From Actinomycetales bacterium (GTDB lineage: Bacteria; Actinomycetota; Actinomycetes; Nanopelagicales; Nanopelagicaceae), in contig JAGWVL010000008.1 in assembly GCA_018970885.1 (NCBI GenBank), positions 1 through 35,771 on the forward strand: a stretch of DNA of 35,771 nucleotides, read 5' to 3'. The notes beneath the pieces were generated by a model. The model was given only the letters and a program-made list of their open reading frames with translations, ran no database searches and was not told the DNA's origin. Numbering within the stretch: position 1 is the first letter of the stretch; the number at the start of each line of letters is the position of its first letter. This document shows, one piece after another, positions 12,464-23,077 of the stretch. Both the position numbers and the translations under genes were made by a program.

Positions 12464-13381
12464 ATGCGATTAGGCGTTCTTGATGTGGGCTCAAACACCA
12501 TCCACCTTCAGGTGATGGATGCACACCCAGGAGCACGACCTACCCCAGCTACAAATTACAAAGTTGAACTTCGTTTAACAGAGTATTTAAATGAAGCTGG
12601 TGAGATTTCTAAAACCGGAATTGATTTACTCAATGCTGCAATTTCTGAGGCAGTTGCACATGCTGCCGAAAATCAAACTGATGAGATCTTGGCTTTTGCA
12701 ACCTCTGCATTGCGAGAAGCAAAAAATGGTTCACAGATAATCGCTGAAATAAATACAAAGTTTGAAATTGATTTACAAGTCTTAGGTGGCCATGATGAAG
12801 CATCGATGACATTTTTAGCGGTTCGACGTTGGCTTGGTTGGTCAGCAGGAAAGTTATTAGTTTTAGATATCGGTGGAGGATCCTTAGAAATCGCAAGTGG
12901 AATCAATGAGCTACCCGAAGAAACTTTGTCATTACCTCTTGGCGCTGCTCGATCTACCCGCGAATTTTTGGGCAGCGACCCTTACACATCCAAGGGAATT
13001 AGAGCCCTTGAAAAGCATGCTGAGGATCTGCTGAAGAATTCCATACCTGAAAGTTTGAGATCGCATGATGCGAATCATTTTGTTGCGACAAGCAAGACCT
13101 TCAGAACTTTGGCTCGTATCTGCGCACATTGGTATGGAGACAATCCAAAGTTTCTAGAAAAGAAATCATTGGAGACGGCGGTTCCAAGGTTAATCGTGAT
13201 GAATAATAAGAGCCGCACCGAACTTCCTGGAGTATCGGATAGCCGAGCTCAACAGATCGTGGCGGGTGGAATTGTCGCTCTTGCGGTCATGGAGCGATTA
13301 GATGTTGATGAGGTTGAAATATGCCCATGGGCTCTGCGTGAAGGCATTGTTCTGCGCCGTTTAGATTGGCTACAGGATTAA
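12464..13381 (+). CDS. ppx: Ppx/GppA family exopolyphosphatase
   Basis: LGVLDVGSNTIHLQVMD, LVLDIGGGSLEIASG. Confidence 0.88.
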   Translation: MRLGVLDVGSNTIHLQVMDAHPGARPTPATNYKVELRLTEYLNEAGEISKTGIDLLNAAISEAVAHAAENQTDEILAFATSALREAKNGSQIIAEINTKFEIDLQVLGGHDEASMTFLAVRRWLGWSAGKLLVLDIGGGSLEIASGINELPEETLSLPLGAARSTREFLGSDPYTSKGIRALEKHAEDLLKNSIPESLRSHDANHFVATSKTFRTLARICAHWYGDNPKFLEKKSLETAVPRLIVMNNKSRTELPGVSDSRAQQIVAGGIVALAVMERLDVDEVEICPWALREGIVLRRLDWLQD

Positions 13382-14265
13382 GTCTCTGGAGCTGGCATCC
13401 AGTCGATAGCAACAACTTCGCCATCTCGGTGGTGCAAAATCCAAGATTCACCAGGCATTAATCCATGATCTAACTCTTTAAAACTCTTCTTTCCAATAAA
13501 TTTTGCAACCATTCCTGGTAGTACCGGATTGTGGCCACAAACGATTGCTCGCGTTTCGCTTTCGATGATCTCTTGAACTACGCGAACAGCTGCCTTCTTA
13601 TCCTTTTCAAATGCATACTCGCTTAACTCACTCCAATAAATAGTGTCTATCTGTAACGAACGGGCCATAGGAACCACCGTCTCGTAACAACGAACCGCAT
13701 CAGATGTATGAATCTCAGTTATTCCAAAGGGGAGGTACGTTGCAAGCATTCTCTTTGCTTGCTGTTGTCCCAAGAGCGCTAATGGACGATCCCCATCATC
13801 ACCTTCCCATTCTTCGCGAGCAATAGCTTTTCCATGTCGCAACAAAATTAATGGTGTTGTATCTGTTCCGAACTTTTCAAAGTTCTTCAGTACCTCTTTA
13901 TCTCCATCTCGAGAGAGCTTTTCGTAAGCATCAGAAACAGTTACCCAAATAACTTGATCAACTTCTGTGATGTCGCGAGCACCTTTTGATTCGCCAACAA
14001 CCTCTGCCGACCAATAACGAACAGTCTTTGTTGTTTCTCCAACTGGATACTCAACTTTGCACAATTCGGGACCAAAAATGGTTTGGTAACCGGTTTCTTC
14101 TTCAACTTCTCTAAAAGCGCAGGCGATCTCGGATTCTCCTTGTTCAACCTTGCCTTTTGGAAATGACCAATCCTCATAACGTGGGCGATGAATCAAAGCT
14201 ACTTGGATTAAATCATCGCTAAGGCGTCGCCAAATCACAGCACCTGCAGCTTGAATTACATCCAT
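13378..14265 (-). CDS. NUDIX hydrolase fused to histidine phosphatase (MutT1-like)
   Basis: Nudix box GKVEQGESEIACAFREVEEETG; C-terminal LILLRHGKA histidine phosphatase motif; adjacent to ppk as in mycobacteria. Confidence 0.88.
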   Translation of the reverse strand: MDVIQAAGAVIWRRLSDDLIQVALIHRPRYEDWSFPKGKVEQGESEIACAFREVEEETGYQTIFGPELCKVEYPVGETTKTVRYWSAEVVGESKGARDITEVDQVIWVTVSDAYEKLSRDGDKEVLKNFEKFGTDTTPLILLRHGKAIAREEWEGDDGDRPLALLGQQQAKRMLATYLPFGITEIHTSDAVRCYETVVPMARSLQIDTIYWSELSEYAFEKDKKAAVRVVQEIIESETRAIVCGHNPVLPGMVAKFIGKKSFKELDHGLMPGESWILHHRDGEVVAIDWMPAPET

Positions 14266-16341
14266 TTACCGATCCTTTGAATAGTGGTCGATGAGAACAG
14301 TGTGCGCATTGTTTAAACCCTTTTTCTTGCTACGAATCCAGGTTTTTTCTTTAAGCTCCCATGACGAAGTTTCAGCTGATAAACCAAGGTCTAATAAGCC
14401 TTGCAAGCGGGTGACATGCTCTTTTCTAGAGATCATGACAAGGCTTTCTACCCGTCGATCTAGATTTCGACCCATGAGATCTGCGCTACCAATCCAATAC
14501 TCATCCTCACCACCGTTAACAAAATGATAAATACGTGAGTGCTCTAAGAAGCGGCCCAACACAGATTTAACGGTGATGTTTTCTGAAATCCCTTTGATGC
14601 CAGGTTGAACGGCACAGATACCACGAATCAATAATTCGATCTTGACTCCAGCTTGCGAAGCCTCGTAAAGTTTGGCAACAAAACCCTCATCCAAAATTGA
14701 ATTTAATTTAAATTGAATTCCGGATGGTCGACCATTCTTTGCATGGTCAATTTCACGATCAATTTTCTTAATCAATCCAGAACGCAAAGTACGCGGCGCT
14801 ACCAGTAAACGTGAATAAGTTGATTGCGGTGCGAATCCAGAAAGTTGATTAAAAAGTCGAGTCAGATCCTCGGTTAGCTCAACATCTGCACTGAGAATTC
14901 CTAGGTCTTCGTACATACGTGCAGTCTTTGGATTGTAATTACCGGTTCCGATATGACAGTAACGACGAATACCTTGTGGTTCATCACGAACAACCAAAGA
15001 AAGCTTTGCGTGTGTTTTCAACCCCATCAAACCGTATACAACGTGCACGCCTGCAGCTTCTAGTTTTCGCGCCCAACGTACATTTGCTTGTTCATCAAAT
15101 CGTGCACGAATTTCAACCACTGCAACTACTTGTTTGCCAGCTTCAGCTGCTTCGATAAGTGCTTCGATAATTGGCGAATCACCAGATGTGCGATACAAGG
15201 TTTGTTTGATCGCTAGAACTTGAGGATCTTGAGCAGCGTTTTGTAAAAAGTGAACTACCGAGGATGTAAAAGATTCGTATGGGTGATGGAGCAGGATTTC
15301 GCCCTGGCGGATCGCTGCAAAAAACATCTCTAAATCACCGCTTTCGACCTCTGAAAGCGCTTTGGCGGTACGGGACCTGAATGGTGCAAATTTCAGATCA
15401 GGGAAATCTAGATCTGCGATCTTGTGTAACGAGGTTAAATTCAAAGGTGCTTGGACTTGGAAGATGTTTTCTTCACCGATTCCAAGTTGTTGTCCTAATT
15501 GTTGTACCAACTTTGCATCAACACCTGCTTCGATCTCTAAGCGAACCGGTGGGCCAAAACGACGACGTAGTAACTCTTGCTCAAGGGTTACAAGTAGATC
15601 CTCTGTTTCTTCATCTTCAAGTTCCATATCTTGGTTTCTGGTTACGCGGAATGTGTAGTGATCTTCGATAACCATGCCTGGGAATAACTCTTGCAGGTGG
15701 ATTGCAATCAAATCTTCCAGTGGTAAGAAGCGGGTAGATCCGATTTTTGCTGTTGCAATAAAACGTGGCAAGACTTCTGGAACCTTAACGCGTGCGAAAA
15801 ACTCTTCATTAGTTGTTGGGTTCTTAACAATTACGGCAAGGTTAAGAGACAAACCAGAAATGTAGGGGAAGGGATGGGTTGGATCTACAGCCAGCGGCGT
15901 CAGTACTGGAAAAATTCGATCTTGAAAGAGTTTGGCAACATAAAGACTTTCCGCCTCTGAAAGATCTTGCCAAGTGACAAATTCAATTCCTTCACTCTTT
16001 AAAGCTGGCAAAATACTTCTGTGCAAGGCCGCGCTTTGACGAGTAACTAATTCATTGACCTTGGTTGAGATCAAATTCAAAAGCTCTTTTGGACGGTGTC
16101 CGGCTACATTGGGAGCTGAAATATTATTCTCGATCTTGCTCATCAAAGTTGCTACACGCACCATGAAAAACTCATCTAAATTTGAAGATGAGATCGCAAG
16201 AAATCGAAGCCGCTCAAGTGATGGGGTTGACTCATCCTCAGCTAGCTCCAGAACCCGTTGATCGAAGGAGAGCCAACTGAGCTCTCGGTCGGTCAGATGT
16301 TCCATGCTCATGCCCAAATTCTCCCCTGTTTGTGTGAACAA
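14266..16341 (-). CDS. ppk: Polyphosphate kinase 1
   Basis: ELSWLSFDQRVLELA, GLKTHAKLSLVVR, YCHIGTGNYNPKTARMYEDLG. Start may be the internal ATG at 16311 (MSMEHLTDRELSW). Confidence 0.95.
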   Translation of the reverse strand: MFTQTGENLGMSMEHLTDRELSWLSFDQRVLELAEDESTPSLERLRFLAISSSNLDEFFMVRVATLMSKIENNISAPNVAGHRPKELLNLISTKVNELVTRQSAALHRSILPALKSEGIEFVTWQDLSEAESLYVAKLFQDRIFPVLTPLAVDPTHPFPYISGLSLNLAVIVKNPTTNEEFFARVKVPEVLPRFIATAKIGSTRFLPLEDLIAIHLQELFPGMVIEDHYTFRVTRNQDMELEDEETEDLLVTLEQELLRRRFGPPVRLEIEAGVDAKLVQQLGQQLGIGEENIFQVQAPLNLTSLHKIADLDFPDLKFAPFRSRTAKALSEVESGDLEMFFAAIRQGEILLHHPYESFTSSVVHFLQNAAQDPQVLAIKQTLYRTSGDSPIIEALIEAAEAGKQVVAVVEIRARFDEQANVRWARKLEAAGVHVVYGLMGLKTHAKLSLVVRDEPQGIRRYCHIGTGNYNPKTARMYEDLGILSADVELTEDLTRLFNQLSGFAPQSTYSRLLVAPRTLRSGLIKKIDREIDHAKNGRPSGIQFKLNSILDEGFVAKLYEASQAGVKIELLIRGICAVQPGIKGISENITVKSVLGRFLEHSRIYHFVNGGEDEYWIGSADLMGRNLDRRVESLVMISRKEHVTRLQGLLDLGLSAETSSWELKEKTWIRSKKKGLNNAHTVLIDHYSKDR

Positions 16342-16400
16342 TAGGTAATCGTAATAAGGACAGCGGTTAAACCAACCCCGCGTTACCGCGCTCGTCTCGT

Positions 16401-19400
16401 GTGTGGAATGGTGAAATTCCTGAGAGACTTCCCCACGTGATCAACAACTATTGGATGAGCCCTGAGACCACCTCTGTTAACCGTTTGCCGATGCTCAATA
16501 TCGAGCACTTTGAGCAGATCTCTTTGGACGGTACCTGGCGCTTCCAGTTGTTGCATAAGCCAACTGAAAAGTTAGGTAAGCGATGGGCATCAATTCCAGT
16601 TCCAGGTTTATGGACAATGCAGGAATCATCTGATGTATTTTTCGATAAGCCAATTTACACAAATACGCAAATGCCATTTGCGGAACAGCCTCCATTTGTT
16701 CCAGCGGAAAATCCAACTGGTGTCTATGAAAGAGATTTTGAGTTACCGAAAAGCTGGTCAAATAAGCGTGTAGTTCTTCAATTAGGTGGGTATGAATCTG
16801 TTGCTTTGATCTACATCAACGGCGTTGAAGTTGGAATGACCAAGGATTCACGACTTGCCGCCGAGTTTGATGTAACGCAGTTTGTAAAGAGCGGCAACAA
16901 TGTTGTTCGAATTGATGTCACTAAGTGGTCTGATGCAACTTTTATTGAGGACCAAGATCAATGGTGGCATGGTGGAATCACTCGTTCAGTAAAGTTATAC
17001 GCAACCAACAAGGTTTTCATCGAACGATTCAAAACCATTTCTGGTCTGGAAAAAGATGGAACAACCGGAACATTGTCGATTGAAGCTGATTTAGGTTCGC
17101 TGGATAACCTGTCTACTGATGGTTATACCCTCCGCGCATCTATTACCGAGCTCCCTAAAGTTAAAAGCGCAAATCTTGAAAAAACTATTAAGAACTTCAC
17201 CTCACCTAAGTGGACAGAACGTGATGCGAACCTGAAAAAGCGCAGTGATGATTACTTCCACGGAAAGTATTGGCATGGAAATATTCCTGCCGATGCCAAG
17301 GCTGCCATCATGGAAAATGAGCCTTGGCCACACGGCAAGGTGCAGCTAAACACTCGAATTCCAAAGGTAAATCCTTGGTCTGCTGAGGCTCCGAATCTCT
17401 ATACCCTGCACATTGAATTACTTGATCCCAGCGGTGTTGTTATTGAAGTTTCACAACAACGTATTGGTTTCCGTTCTATAGTCATTAAGGGCCAGGACTT
17501 TTTAGTTAATGGTCAACCAATTATTTTTTACGGAATCAATCGCCACGACTTCAATAGATTTACCGGACGTGCCCTTACCCGCGATGACATGCGACAGGAT
17601 TTGCTAGAGCTTAAGCGCTGGAACTTCAATGCTGTGCGCACATCCCATTACCCAAATGATGCAGCTTTTCTAGATCTTTGCGATGAATTAGGTTTCTATG
17701 TAGTCGGTGAAGCAAATATCGAATCACATGCATTTATCTCTTCTATTTGTAATGACACAAAGTATTTAACTGCATTTGTTGATCGTGTAGGTCGCATGGT
17801 GCAGCGCGATATTCATCATCCATCAGTTGTTATGTGGTCACTCGGAAATGAATCTGGTGCTGGTAACAATCATGAAGCCGCTGCTGCATATGCTCGTAGC
17901 TTTGATCCATCACGTCCACTGCATTATGAAGGTGGCATCCGAGGAAACTGGATGGGAAGTCATTCACTCACCGATGTAATCGCACCGATGTATCCAACTG
18001 TTAACGCAATCAAGGAGTACGCAAAGTCAGCAAAGGCTGATCGTCCCTTGATTATGTGCGAGTACTCGCATGCGATGGGTAACAGCAACGGAACCTTGGC
18101 TGAATACTGGGAGGCGATTGAATCAACCCGTGGTTTGCAAGGTGGATTTATCTGGGAGATGTGGGATCACGGTCCTGTTCAAACACTTGCAGATGGCACC
18201 AAGCGCAACGCGTACGGTGGCGATTACGGCGAAGTGAAGCATGATGGAAACTTCTGCTGCGATGGAATGGTCTTTCCAGATCGCACCCCGAAGCCTGCCA
18301 TGCATGAATTTAAAGCACTAGCGGCCCCTGTAGTAATTACTGGCGTTAAGGCTGCAACTGGACAATTTAAGGTATTCAACAAGCACTTCTTCAAGGATCT
18401 TGGTGAATATCAATTGCAGTGGAACATCACTTGTGATGGCGAGATATTAGATAGCGGAGTTGTAAAACTTCCCAAGGTTGCACCACGTAAGAGTGTTAAC
18501 TTTAAGGTCAGTTCGAAAAAGTTAGCTAAGGGAACATCACGTGGGGAACGCTTTATTAACTTCTCACTTGTTTGTATTTCAAGTACTCCATGGGCATTGC
18601 CGATGTCTGAAGTTGGCTGGAGCCAAATCGCTCTACCTTCACAAGCTTTGCTGCCGGCAAAAAAAGCTAAAGAGCTAGGTGATGTTGTCGATGAGCACGG
18701 TCAGATTATTTTGCCTTACGGAATCGTCGCACCATCAGTGTCATTGTGGCGTGCACCAACGGATAATGATCGTATCGGACATATTGCAGCTAAGTGGGAG
18801 CGTTACGGCGTTCGCGAAATTTCACGCACCGATTGTTTAGTTCAGCATTCAAATTCCGCAATCAAGATCACAAATACCTGGCAGACAAGCACTGGGGTTA
18901 ACTTCAAGCACACACAGGTAATCACACCGGTTGTTGATGGATTTAAGGTAAAGGAGTCTGTAAATGTTCCCAAAGCCTTTAATGACTTGGCACGTGTTGG
19001 AACACTGTTTGAATTAGATGCTTCGCTCAATGAACTGGTTTACTTTGGAACGGGTCCACATGAAACTTATCCGGATCGCAGGATTGGACGCATTGGTCGG
19101 TATATTTCAACTGTCGCTGCTCAATACATTCCATATGTTCGACCACAAGAAAATGGTGGACATACAGCGGTTCGTTGGTTTGAGCTTGTAAATACGCAAG
19201 GAAATGGTCTGCGTTTTGTAATGGGCAAGCCGGCTCAGGTATCGGTAACCCCCAACAGAGATGAGGATTTAGCTGATTCCACGCATGATGTTGAGGTTGT
19301 TCCATGTGGAAACACAGTGGTTCACATTGATTCTGCGCACCGTGGAGTTGGAACCGCATCATGTGGTCCAGATACTTTAGATAAGTACTTAATTAAAACT

Positions 19401-19439
19401 GGTGTTCATACTTGGGAGTGGACAGTAACCTCGATTTAA
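16401..19439 (+). CDS. lacZ: Glycoside hydrolase family 2 beta-galactosidase
   Basis: 1012 aa; acid/base VVMWSLGNESGAGNNH and nucleophile LIMCEYSHAMGNSNG motifs. Confidence 0.93.
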   Translation: MWNGEIPERLPHVINNYWMSPETTSVNRLPMLNIEHFEQISLDGTWRFQLLHKPTEKLGKRWASIPVPGLWTMQESSDVFFDKPIYTNTQMPFAEQPPFVPAENPTGVYERDFELPKSWSNKRVVLQLGGYESVALIYINGVEVGMTKDSRLAAEFDVTQFVKSGNNVVRIDVTKWSDATFIEDQDQWWHGGITRSVKLYATNKVFIERFKTISGLEKDGTTGTLSIEADLGSLDNLSTDGYTLRASITELPKVKSANLEKTIKNFTSPKWTERDANLKKRSDDYFHGKYWHGNIPADAKAAIMENEPWPHGKVQLNTRIPKVNPWSAEAPNLYTLHIELLDPSGVVIEVSQQRIGFRSIVIKGQDFLVNGQPIIFYGINRHDFNRFTGRALTRDDMRQDLLELKRWNFNAVRTSHYPNDAAFLDLCDELGFYVVGEANIESHAFISSICNDTKYLTAFVDRVGRMVQRDIHHPSVVMWSLGNESGAGNNHEAAAAYARSFDPSRPLHYEGGIRGNWMGSHSLTDVIAPMYPTVNAIKEYAKSAKADRPLIMCEYSHAMGNSNGTLAEYWEAIESTRGLQGGFIWEMWDHGPVQTLADGTKRNAYGGDYGEVKHDGNFCCDGMVFPDRTPKPAMHEFKALAAPVVITGVKAATGQFKVFNKHFFKDLGEYQLQWNITCDGEILDSGVVKLPKVAPRKSVNFKVSSKKLAKGTSRGERFINFSLVCISSTPWALPMSEVGWSQIALPSQALLPAKKAKELGDVVDEHGQIILPYGIVAPSVSLWRAPTDNDRIGHIAAKWERYGVREISRTDCLVQHSNSAIKITNTWQTSTGVNFKHTQVITPVVDGFKVKESVNVPKAFNDLARVGTLFELDASLNELVYFGTGPHETYPDRRIGRIGRYISTVAAQYIPYVRPQENGGHTAVRWFELVNTQGNGLRFVMGKPAQVSVTPNRDEDLADSTHDVEVVPCGNTVVHIDSAHRGVGTASCGPDTLDKYLIKTGVHTWEWTVTSI

Positions 19440-19459
19440 AAGTTGTACTGCAATTGTGC

Positions 19460-20254
19460 CTAATCTAAGTGAGTAAGTGGCCAATTGATTGCTATTGGGT
19501 ATTTACAGGTACGACCATCTCCTGATGATTTGCCTCGTGCCCGTCGCCACATCCATGGCAGTGCAAAGGTTGCAAACCACACAGTTGTAATCGCGATCTT
19601 TACCAACTTATGCATCGGTTCTGCTGGTGCCAAAGGTCGGCGCCATGATGGATCAAAAGGAAGATCAATTGTTTCTAAGACTGCTTGAGCAACTCGATCA
19701 TGACCCATTGGGTTTAAGTGCAGACGATCAAATGCTAAGAATCGTGGATCTTTAAATGCTTGTTCTTCATTTGCATCACACAAGATTGCGCCAATCTCTT
19801 CTGCAACTGCGCGCACATTTTCATTGAAATCCTTAAAGCGTGCCTTCCAGGTTTCTGCTAAACGTCCCTCGCTACCGCTATCTTCTAAAACGGTAAACAA
19901 CATAACTGTGGCACCTGAAGCTGCAACCTTTCGCGCAGCTTCGGCGTACAACGGCAAAGTCACATTGGGGTTGTACTTAGGGCGAATAACATCATTTGCA
20001 CCTGCGTGAAATGAAACCAGCGTTGTCTTATCTACAACTTGTGCGATCGCAGCATCTAACTGCTCATCTACAACCTGCCTCAGCAACTTTCCGCGAATTG
20101 CCAGGTTTGCATATTGAAAACCAGGTTGATTCGCCGCCATAACATCGGCCACACGGTCAGCCCATCCACGGTACTGGCCATACTTTTTCTCATCACACAT
20201 ACCTTCAGTGAATGAATCACCAATAGCGATAAAACGGTTGTATTTCACTGACAT
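19460..20254 (-). CDS. SGNH/GDSL-family hydrolase
   Basis: FIAIGDSFTEGM, GANDVIRP, DRLHLNPMGHDRVA. Confidence 0.9.
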   Translation of the reverse strand: MSVKYNRFIAIGDSFTEGMCDEKKYGQYRGWADRVADVMAANQPGFQYANLAIRGKLLRQVVDEQLDAAIAQVVDKTTLVSFHAGANDVIRPKYNPNVTLPLYAEAARKVAASGATVMLFTVLEDSGSEGRLAETWKARFKDFNENVRAVAEEIGAILCDANEEQAFKDPRFLAFDRLHLNPMGHDRVAQAVLETIDLPFDPSWRRPLAPAEPMHKLVKIAITTVWFATFALPWMWRRARGKSSGDGRTCKYPIAINWPLTHLD

Positions 20255-20258
20255 TTAC

Positions 20259-21197
20259 CTACTTTGCGCGGCGCTGCTGATCTATGTGGAAGAGTGCGAT
20301 TGAGGTCGCAACACTTGCGTTAAGAGATTCAGTTGATGCGCTTATTGGAATTGAGATTACGAGATCACACTTTTCCTTGGTCAATCGTGCAAGACCCTTG
20401 CCTTCTGATCCAACAATCACCATTAAAGGCTCAGTTGCCACCTTCATGTTACTGATAATCTCATCTGATTCTCCATCAAGACCTACAACAAACATTCCAG
20501 CTTTTTTTGCTGCATCAATTGTACGGGCAAGGTTTGTAATCTGAGCGATCGGCAAACGTGCAGCCGCTCCTGCAGATGACTTCCAAGCAGAGGCTGTCAT
20601 TGTTGCTGCACGACGTTGCGTCATGATGACACCTGCAGCACCAAATGCTGCAGCTGAGCGAATAATCGCTCCGAGGTTACGAGGATCTGTAACACCATCG
20701 AGTGCCACAATTAAAGATGGATGCTTTGCGCGTTCCATGATCTCTTCAAAACTTGAGTACTGAAATGGCTTAATTGCAAGAATGATTCCTTGACTGTTAG
20801 GTGAGATACCTTCTACTTCAGCCCGGTGTGCTTCACGAATCTGTAAACCCTGATGCAGTGCAAGCTTTAAGCTTTCGGCAACGCGATCATCAACATCAAT
20901 ACTGCGTGCAACTAACAACTCCGTCGCTGGAACACTTTCGCGCAGCGCTTCAAGAACCGCGTTACGTCCGGCAACGATTTCACCACGTGGACGATCACCC
21001 TTTGGCATACGAGTTGAACGGGTCTCTTTCCTCTCAGCAGCCTTTTTGCGCTTTGCAGCTGCATGATATGGACGGTCTTCGGCCTTTGGAGTTGGACCTT
21101 TTCCTTCAAGTCGTCGCTTATTGTTTCCACCAGTGCCGGCAGAGGGCCCCTTTTTTGATTGGCGAATAGCGCCTTTTCGGGATGAATTGCCAGCCAT
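20259..21197 (-). CDS. rlmB: 23S rRNA (guanosine-2'-O-)-methyltransferase, TrmH/SpoU family
   Basis: GEIVAGRNAVLEAL, LDGVTDPRNLGAIIRSAAAFGA, IVGSEGKGL, ISASTESLNASVATSIAL. Confidence 0.92.
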   Translation of the reverse strand: MAGNSSRKGAIRQSKKGPSAGTGGNNKRRLEGKGPTPKAEDRPYHAAAKRKKAAERKETRSTRMPKGDRPRGEIVAGRNAVLEALRESVPATELLVARSIDVDDRVAESLKLALHQGLQIREAHRAEVEGISPNSQGIILAIKPFQYSSFEEIMERAKHPSLIVALDGVTDPRNLGAIIRSAAAFGAAGVIMTQRRAATMTASAWKSSAGAAARLPIAQITNLARTIDAAKKAGMFVVGLDGESDEIISNMKVATEPLMVIVGSEGKGLARLTKEKCDLVISIPISASTESLNASVATSIALFHIDQQRRAK

Positions 21198-21218
21198 GAT
21201 CAGATCTCGTTTCAGTTA

Positions 21219-22604
21219 TTAATTGATAGACCAGCGAGGTCCTTGAGCAGTGTCCTCAATTGTAATTCCTAAAGCGTACAAGCCATCACGGATGGCATCA
21301 GCGGCTGCGAAATCCTTACGCTCACGGGCAGCTGCACGCTCTGCCAAAGCCAATTTAATTGTTCCATCAAGGATTGCTGATAGATCTGATCCATCAGATT
21401 TTGCAAAAGCGGCATCAAATGGATCACAACCTAATACTTCAAGTCCACCACGAATTTCATTAGCGTTAGCAGAGATCGCTGCGGTGTCATTATCTGTCAG
21501 CGCTTGATTTCCAATACGAAGATTTTCGCTCATCGTTGCAAGTGCTGCAGGCACTGCCAAGTCATCATTCATCGCTGCGGTAAAGGCATCACTTAAAGTT
21601 GGTGTTGGCTTTGCACCTAAAACCTCGGTTGCACGATTTAAGAAGTTTTCAATACGACGAAAGTTTGTTGCAGCTTCTTGTAAAGCCTCTGGTGAGTATT
21701 CGAGCATTGAACGGTAATGGGCTCCACCTAAATACCAACGAAGTTCGATCCCGCGAACAATCTTTAAGATTTCATGAACCTGCAAAGTGTTACCCAAAGA
21801 CTTTGACATCTTTTGACCGGATTGAGTTACCCATGCATTATGTAACCAACGTTGCGCAAAACCAAAACCTGCAGCTTCTGATTGTGCAATCTCATTTTCA
21901 TGGTGAGGGAAAACCAGATCCAATCCACCACCGTGAATATCAAACTTTTCGCCCAGGTATGCATGTGCCATTGCAGAACATTCCAAGTGCCAACCAGGAC
22001 GACCTGCTCCCCATGGAGTTGGCCATGATGGATCTCCGGGCTTTGCCGCTTTCCATAAGGCAAAGTCACGAACATCTTTTTTGTAGGTTTCATCAGCATC
22101 GGCTGCAGGTTGCAAATCATCTAAATGTTGACGTGACAAAGTGAGATAACGCTTTAATTTGCGAACCTCTAGGTACACATCACCATTACCTGGTGCATAT
22201 GCCGCGCCATTTTCAATCAGGGTTTGCATCAAATCAACCATCTGGGTGATGTGTCCGGTTGCGCGTGGTTCGTAGGTCGGAGGCATCACATTAAGCGCTG
22301 CATAAGCTTGAGAAAAGATCCGTTCGTACTTCATAGCCAACGCCCACCACGGCATTTCTTCATGGACCGCCTTGTGCAAGATCTTGTCATCAATATCGGT
22401 GACATTGCGGATAAAAGTGACTGCGTATCCCTGCTTTAATAACCAGCGTCGCAAAATATCGAAGTTAACGCCGCTTCGAACATGGCCAATATGTGGGGCT
22501 GCTTGAACCGTTGCACCACACACATAGATTGAAACCTTTCCGGGTTCCAGTGATTTAAATTCGCTTACTTCACGTGTTGCGGTGTCATACAAATGCAAAC
22601 TCAT
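21219..22604 (-). CDS. cysS: Cysteinyl-tRNA synthetase
   Basis: YVCGATVQAAPHIGHVRSGVNFDIL (HIGH), QKMSKSLGN (KMSKS), GWHLECSAM. Confidence 0.95.
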   Translation of the reverse strand: MSLHLYDTATREVSEFKSLEPGKVSIYVCGATVQAAPHIGHVRSGVNFDILRRWLLKQGYAVTFIRNVTDIDDKILHKAVHEEMPWWALAMKYERIFSQAYAALNVMPPTYEPRATGHITQMVDLMQTLIENGAAYAPGNGDVYLEVRKLKRYLTLSRQHLDDLQPAADADETYKKDVRDFALWKAAKPGDPSWPTPWGAGRPGWHLECSAMAHAYLGEKFDIHGGGLDLVFPHHENEIAQSEAAGFGFAQRWLHNAWVTQSGQKMSKSLGNTLQVHEILKIVRGIELRWYLGGAHYRSMLEYSPEALQEAATNFRRIENFLNRATEVLGAKPTPTLSDAFTAAMNDDLAVPAALATMSENLRIGNQALTDNDTAAISANANEIRGGLEVLGCDPFDAAFAKSDGSDLSAILDGTIKLALAERAAARERKDFAAADAIRDGLYALGITIEDTAQGPRWSIN

Positions 22605-23077
22605 GGCACCTGAACCAAAGCATTTGCGATCACATAGATTCCTTCACCGCGGCCGGTAAATCCCATTTGATCAGATGTTGTTGCAGCAACAGATACTGGA
22701 GCACCAAGGGCGGCACTTAAAACGCTTTGTGCTTCTTCGCGACGTGGTGTGATCTTTGGTTGATTGCCAACAATCTGCAAGGCAACATTATTAATAATAA
22801 AACCCTTTGCAGTTACAAAATCACGAAGCCTTTCAATCATTGCAACTCCGGATGCACCAACCATCTCAGGTGTGTCAACACCAAAAAATGTTCCGACATC
22901 ACCTAACTGACAGGCAGATAAAACCGCATCGCACAGTGCGTGAACCGCAGCATCACCATCGGAGTGACCAAGTAGACGCGGTACATCGGGCCACTGCAAT
23001 CCTGCGAGCGCGCATGGGCCGGTCTCGCCAAATTGGTGAACATCGACCCCGACTCCGGTTCGTAGTTTAGAAATCAA
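22601..23077 (-). CDS. ispF: 2-C-methyl-D-erythritol 2,4-cyclodiphosphate synthase
   Basis: TGVGVDVHQFG, LLGHSDGDAAVHALCDAVLSA, MGFTGRGEGI. Confidence 0.95.
   Translation of the reverse strand: MISKLRTGVGVDVHQFGETGPCALAGLQWPDVPRLLGHSDGDAAVHALCDAVLSACQLGDVGTFFGVDTPEMVGASGVAMIERLRDFVTAKGFIINNVALQIVGNQPKITPRREEAQSVLSAALGAPVSVAATTSDQMGFTGRGEGIYVIANALVQVP

Noticed and set aside
21599-22144. 181-aa + strand ORF antisense to cysS
   Set aside because: Fully inside a clear cysS coding region; low-complexity H/Q/L-rich composition typical of antisense translation; no family motif.
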